Source of the DNA: PALSA-1355 sp041499515
GTDB lineage: Bacteria > Planctomycetota > Planctomycetia > Pirellulales > PALSA-1355
Length of the DNA stretch: 27,810 nt
Assembly (NCBI GenBank): GCA_041499515.1
Contig: JBGQKM010000037.1
Coordinates: 1 to 27,810 of the forward strand
Direction: 5' to 3'
Below, piece after piece: positions 24,457 to 27,810 of this stretch. The stretch's first letter is position 1; each line of letters begins with the position of its first letter. The position numbers were made by a program, and so were the translations under genes. The notes under the pieces are model-generated. The model saw only the letters and a list, made by a program, of their open reading frames with translations. It did no database searches and was not told where the DNA came from.

Positions 24457-27400
24457 ATGGCAAGCTGGCTTCTCGGAGAAACGGTAGCGGCGGCGACACT
24501 GCGGTGGTCAGCCATTCCCCTGGATGCGACCCTCAAGGCCACGTGCCTTTTGATCTTGGCCTGCGGCACCGTCTGGGCTCTGCGACGTGCATCGGCGGCG
24601 GCGAGGCATTTGATTTGGTTTGGGGCTCTGGCCGGTTGTCTGGTGCTGCCGTTGCTCTCGGCGGCCTTGCCCGGGTGGCAAGTTTTGCCGCATGCATTCG
24701 AGTTGGGCCTGTCGCCGCTCGTGACCGATGCCCAACGAACGACCGCGGCCGACAGCCCGCCACCGGACGACGTTGTTGCCAAGGACCTCGCAGATCCGTC
24801 CAACCGGCGAATCAAATCCGAACAGCCCGGTCAATCGCGGAGTCAAGCCGACAGTCTCCCGGCGGCACGCGCGCTGGACGACGCGCCGCACGAAGTCGAG
24901 CCTGAATTGGCCAACTCGGGGCGCTTGCTCTGGCGCGGTGAGTTTTGGATCGCGTTGGCACTAATCATCTGGGCGATCGGCGTCGCGGCGTTTTTCTTGC
25001 GAATGGGACTGGCCTATGTCAGTCTGTTCTGGCTGGCCCGTCGCTGTCAGCCGCTCGACGAAGGTCGTTGGGCGTGCTTGCTAAGCGAACTTTGCGCCGA
25101 ATTGGGTATTGGCCGCCGCGTGCTGTTGTTGCGGGGGCACGATTCGGCCATGCCAATGACCTGGGGGATCTTGCGCCCGAAACTGCTCGTGCCGGCCCAG
25201 GCCGAAACATGGTCGGCCGAGCGTTGCCGGCTGGTGTTGTTGCACGAACTGGCGCACGTCAAACGTCGCGACCATCTGACGCACCTGCTGGCCCAAGCGG
25301 CCGGCGCGCTCTATTGGTTCCATCCGTTGGCGTGGCTGGCGCTCGGCCGGCTGGAATTGGAGCGTGAACAGGCGTGCGACGATTGGGTGGTGTTGTTGTC
25401 CGGCAGCAAGGCTTCGGAATATGCCGAGCAACTGGTCGATATCAGCACGACGATGGTCCCCATCTGGCGAACCCAGGGGACGGCCATCGCGATGGCCCGC
25501 CGTTCCGGGTTGGAAAGCCGCGTGCGGGCGATTCTCGACCTGGCGCGCAATCGCGGCGCGCTCCGACCGATTGCGGTGATCGGCGCCCTGGCCGGCTTCG
25601 CGATCATGGCGACCGTGTTGGCCAGCGTGCGCCCCGCGGCCCAGGCCGAAACCCCTGCGCCAGCGGCGCCAGTCGCGAAAGAACCCACAGCGAAATCAGA
25701 TCCGAAACAGGACGATGACGAAGTCTTGCTGCACTTTCCCAAGGATCGCTCGTTGGGAATCATCGCTGGCCATCTCCCGAATGAGGACACGCTGCGAACG
25801 CTCGAAGCGACCGGCGATGTCTACTTCGCCCGAAAACCTCATCGCATGCTTTGGGTCAACCAGTTGGCCTGCCAGGCTCTCTCGCAATTCAAACCGCTAA
25901 TCCAAGAGGGACTTGTCGGGCTGCGTTTCGCAAACATCCGGTTCGAGCCGGCCATGATCGAGGAGCTTGCGTCGCTATCGGGCCTGGAATCGCTCGATTT
26001 TACTTCGTGCAATCTCACCGATCACGATTTGCAAAAGCTCTCGCGGCTGACTTCACTCAGGGAGCTGTATCTCGCTCAAGTCCCCATTACGGACGAAGGC
26101 ATCGCCAGCCTGGAACCGCTGCACAATTTGGAGACGTTACATCTCTATTTCACGAAAGTCACCGATGGAGCCTGGCAGACGATCGCCAAATTCAATTCGC
26201 TGAAGAACCTGCGGATGGGGGACAAAAGCATTACCGACGCGGGTTTTGTCCACTTTAAAGAACTTCCTCACTTGGAGAACCTAAGTTTTGACGAATTGCG
26301 TGCGATCTCTGATGACGCCATGTCCCAGTTGGTCACGCTCTCGCAGCTCAAGTGGCTCTCCCTTCGCGGTCAAAATATCAAGATCAGCGACGCTGCCGTG
26401 GCCGAGCTTTCTCAATTGGCGAGCCTTGAAGGGCTGGACCTGATTAACACGACCATTTCGGACAAGGGTATGGCCAAATTGGATCCGATGAAGTCTTTGA
26501 AACGGCTCACATTACCCAGCGCCATCACGGATCAGGGACTCTCGCGAATCGGAGAATTCACGGCGCTAACGAGTCTCCAATATTACGGTCATCGGCTCAC
26601 CGATGAGGCCATTGAGAAGATATCGCTCCTGCCGCAACTGGAGCGGTTGGGTGTTGCGGGCAAAGGCATTACCGATCGAGGAATGACGGACCTGGCCAAG
26701 ATCACCACATTGAAAGAACTGGAGGTGCGAGACTCTTCGGTCGGCGACGAGGGCCTGGCCGCGCTGGCGGCCCTGCCGTCGCTCGACTATTTGTCCATCC
26801 ACTCTTCGAAAATCACGTCCGACGGCCTGCGGCACTTACAGCACTTTCCGGCCCTCACGAAACTGGAATTTGAGATGACCGAGGGCGACACTTCCGGGCT
26901 GCAACACCTACGGCCATTAACGCGGCTGGAGTTTCTTCACATTGGGTCCAATAGCCGTTGGGATGAAAAACGGGCTAAAGTCGATCTCGGTCCCCTGGCC
27001 GGACTGACAAACCTCAAAACCCTCGATCTTGGTTTCTTACCCATTGACGATGCCGCCGTGAAACAGATCGCGGAACTGCCCTCGATCGAAAAATTATATC
27101 TGGATATGCAAAACTGCACTCGCCTGACCGACGAGGCCTTGGCTTCGTTGGCGCGCACGCCCAAGCTCAGTGTGCTATTCATCGGAGGCAGGTTCACGGA
27201 TCGGGGTGCGGAATCCTTGACCGCCAGCCCCTCGCTGCGGCAATTGATCATTATTAGCTATACGCTCAGCGATGCCGCAATTTCCAAGCTGAGAAAAACC
27301 ATGTCGGTTCAGGGGCCGAACAATCGGAACGTCGAGAGCACCGCGAAGTTCTTCAACGAGCGCGGTGAGATTGGCGCCGAATTGGCACTGGCCAAAGCGG

Positions 27401-27810
27401 AGGCCCGACGCGAGCATACTCGAGTGTTGTTGGTCGTGGGCGACGCTCAATCGGCGCTGAGCAACAAACTGGTGCAGGTCTTCGACCAGGAGGAGGTATC
27501 CGACGCGGCCGGCAGCTACGAACGAGTGAGCGTCACCCCCGACGATTTTGAAAAGCTCTCGGAACTGGTGTCGGTTTCCGTCGCGGATCTAGAGGCGCTG
27601 AAGTTGCCGGCGCTTGTCATGGTGGACGATAACGGCCACGTTCTGCTGGACCAAAAGTTCGTGCTGCAAGGCAACGAATCGTTCGTCGATCCCCAGGCCA
27701 TTATCGAGTTTGTGCTCAAGCACGCTCCCAAGCTGGACGCCGAGGCGATGTTGGCCGCCGCGTTCGAACATGCGCGTCGCGAGAATAAGCGGGTTTTCTT
27801 GAAGCACACG
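24457..27810 (+). CDS. M56 (BlaR1-like) metallopeptidase fused to leucine-rich repeats and thioredoxin-like segments, partial
   Basis: The frame is open from the ATG at 24457 to the window edge, 1118 codons, with the stop beyond. Helices lie at about residues 25-43, 51-71, 162-185 and 370-392. Between the third and fourth is the M56 peptidase with HELAH at 263-267 and EREQACD (Glu304) as third zinc ligand. After a Pro/Ala/Lys linker come 19 leucine-rich repeats of about 24 residues (486-948), pattern L..L.L....ITD.GL..L. Residues about 987-1093 look like a thioredoxin fold (TRVLLVVGD, LPALVMVDDNGHVL) without a CxxC. The final residues, RRENKRVFLKH, resemble the start of a second thioredoxin-like domain. 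In BlaR1 the region after the last helix is the extracellular sensor; here no penicillin-binding domain is seen. Confidence 0.88.
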   Translation, partial: MASWLLGETVAAATLRWSAIPLDATLKATCLLILACGTVWALRRASAAARHLIWFGALAGCLVLPLLSAALPGWQVLPHAFELGLSPLVTDAQRTTAADSPPPDDVVAKDLADPSNRRIKSEQPGQSRSQADSLPAARALDDAPHEVEPELANSGRLLWRGEFWIALALIIWAIGVAAFFLRMGLAYVSLFWLARRCQPLDEGRWACLLSELCAELGIGRRVLLLRGHDSAMPMTWGILRPKLLVPAQAETWSAERCRLVLLHELAHVKRRDHLTHLLAQAAGALYWFHPLAWLALGRLELEREQACDDWVVLLSGSKASEYAEQLVDISTTMVPIWRTQGTAIAMARRSGLESRVRAILDLARNRGALRPIAVIGALAGFAIMATVLASVRPAAQAETPAPAAPVAKEPTAKSDPKQDDDEVLLHFPKDRSLGIIAGHLPNEDTLRTLEATGDVYFARKPHRMLWVNQLACQALSQFKPLIQEGLVGLRFANIRFEPAMIEELASLSGLESLDFTSCNLTDHDLQKLSRLTSLRELYLAQVPITDEGIASLEPLHNLETLHLYFTKVTDGAWQTIAKFNSLKNLRMGDKSITDAGFVHFKELPHLENLSFDELRAISDDAMSQLVTLSQLKWLSLRGQNIKISDAAVAELSQLASLEGLDLINTTISDKGMAKLDPMKSLKRLTLPSAITDQGLSRIGEFTALTSLQYYGHRLTDEAIEKISLLPQLERLGVAGKGITDRGMTDLAKITTLKELEVRDSSVGDEGLAALAALPSLDYLSIHSSKITSDGLRHLQHFPALTKLEFEMTEGDTSGLQHLRPLTRLEFLHIGSNSRWDEKRAKVDLGPLAGLTNLKTLDLGFLPIDDAAVKQIAELPSIEKLYLDMQNCTRLTDEALASLARTPKLSVLFIGGRFTDRGAESLTASPSLRQLIIISYTLSDAAISKLRKTMSVQGPNNRNVESTAKFFNERGEIGAELALAKAEARREHTRVLLVVGDAQSALSNKLVQVFDQEEVSDAAGSYERVSVTPDDFEKLSELVSVSVADLEALKLPALVMVDDNGHVLLDQKFVLQGNESFVDPQAIIEFVLKHAPKLDAEAMLAAAFEHARRENKRVFLKHT

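Noticed and set aside
1..27810. tRNA, rRNA, CRISPR arrays, phage structural genes
   Set aside because: I looked for these and saw no cloverleaf-type sequence, rRNA core motif, regularly spaced direct repeat or phage gene.

Overview
The window looks like chromosome from a high-GC planctomycete, probably of the Pirellula/Blastopirellula kind. The evidence is gene content: two DUF1501 twin-arginine proteins, a very long dehydrogenase/HEAT-repeat/cytochrome c protein, a DUF1573 protein, a BlaI + M56 peptidase pair, planctomycete-style leucine-rich repeats, and weak or absent Shine-Dalgarno sites before several genes. All identifications come from reading the sequence; no database search was made.

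Layout. (1) 1-3674, minus strand: the start of an operon for the membrane arm of a group-4 hydrogenase/complex-I-like enzyme (HyfB-, HyfC- and HyfE-like, then the first codons of the next gene, probably HyfF-like). (2) 3927-6818, minus: two tandem exported DUF1501 proteins. (3) 6819-8299: a mostly non-coding region with a MITE-like inverted-repeat element, a small SHOCT-like gene, and two abutting transposase C-terminal remnants on opposite strands (IS1380-like and IS66-like). (4) 8300-9292, plus: a DUF1573 exported protein with a hairpin-containing leader and a strong terminator. (5) 9689-11095, plus: a tight three-gene cassette of a ribbon-helix-helix-like protein, a 41-residue basic peptide and a secreted/anchored trypsin-like protease. 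(6) 11233-16014, plus: a heavy-metal RND efflux operon (small Cys protein, CzcB-like adaptor, CzcA-like pump) with no outer-membrane channel gene. (7) 16173-19580, plus: a 1135-residue multi-pass membrane protein of unknown function. (8) 22691-19602, minus: a 1029-residue dehydrogenase-like/HEAT/cytochrome c protein, divergent from an acetamidase/formamidase-family gene (22963-23853) across a region holding a REP-like palindromic element. (9) 24070-27810, plus: a BlaI-type repressor followed 3 bases later by an M56 peptidase that runs off the window as at least 1118 codons. Instead of a penicillin-binding sensor this protein carries 19 leucine-rich repeats and thioredoxin-like segments.

The best candidate for an undescribed system is the last one: a BlaI/BlaR1-type signalling pair whose sensor is a leucine-rich-repeat/thioredoxin-like ectodomain, with a mirrored 17-base operator pair bracketing its promoter. 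The second candidate is the RHH / 41-aa / trypsin cassette.
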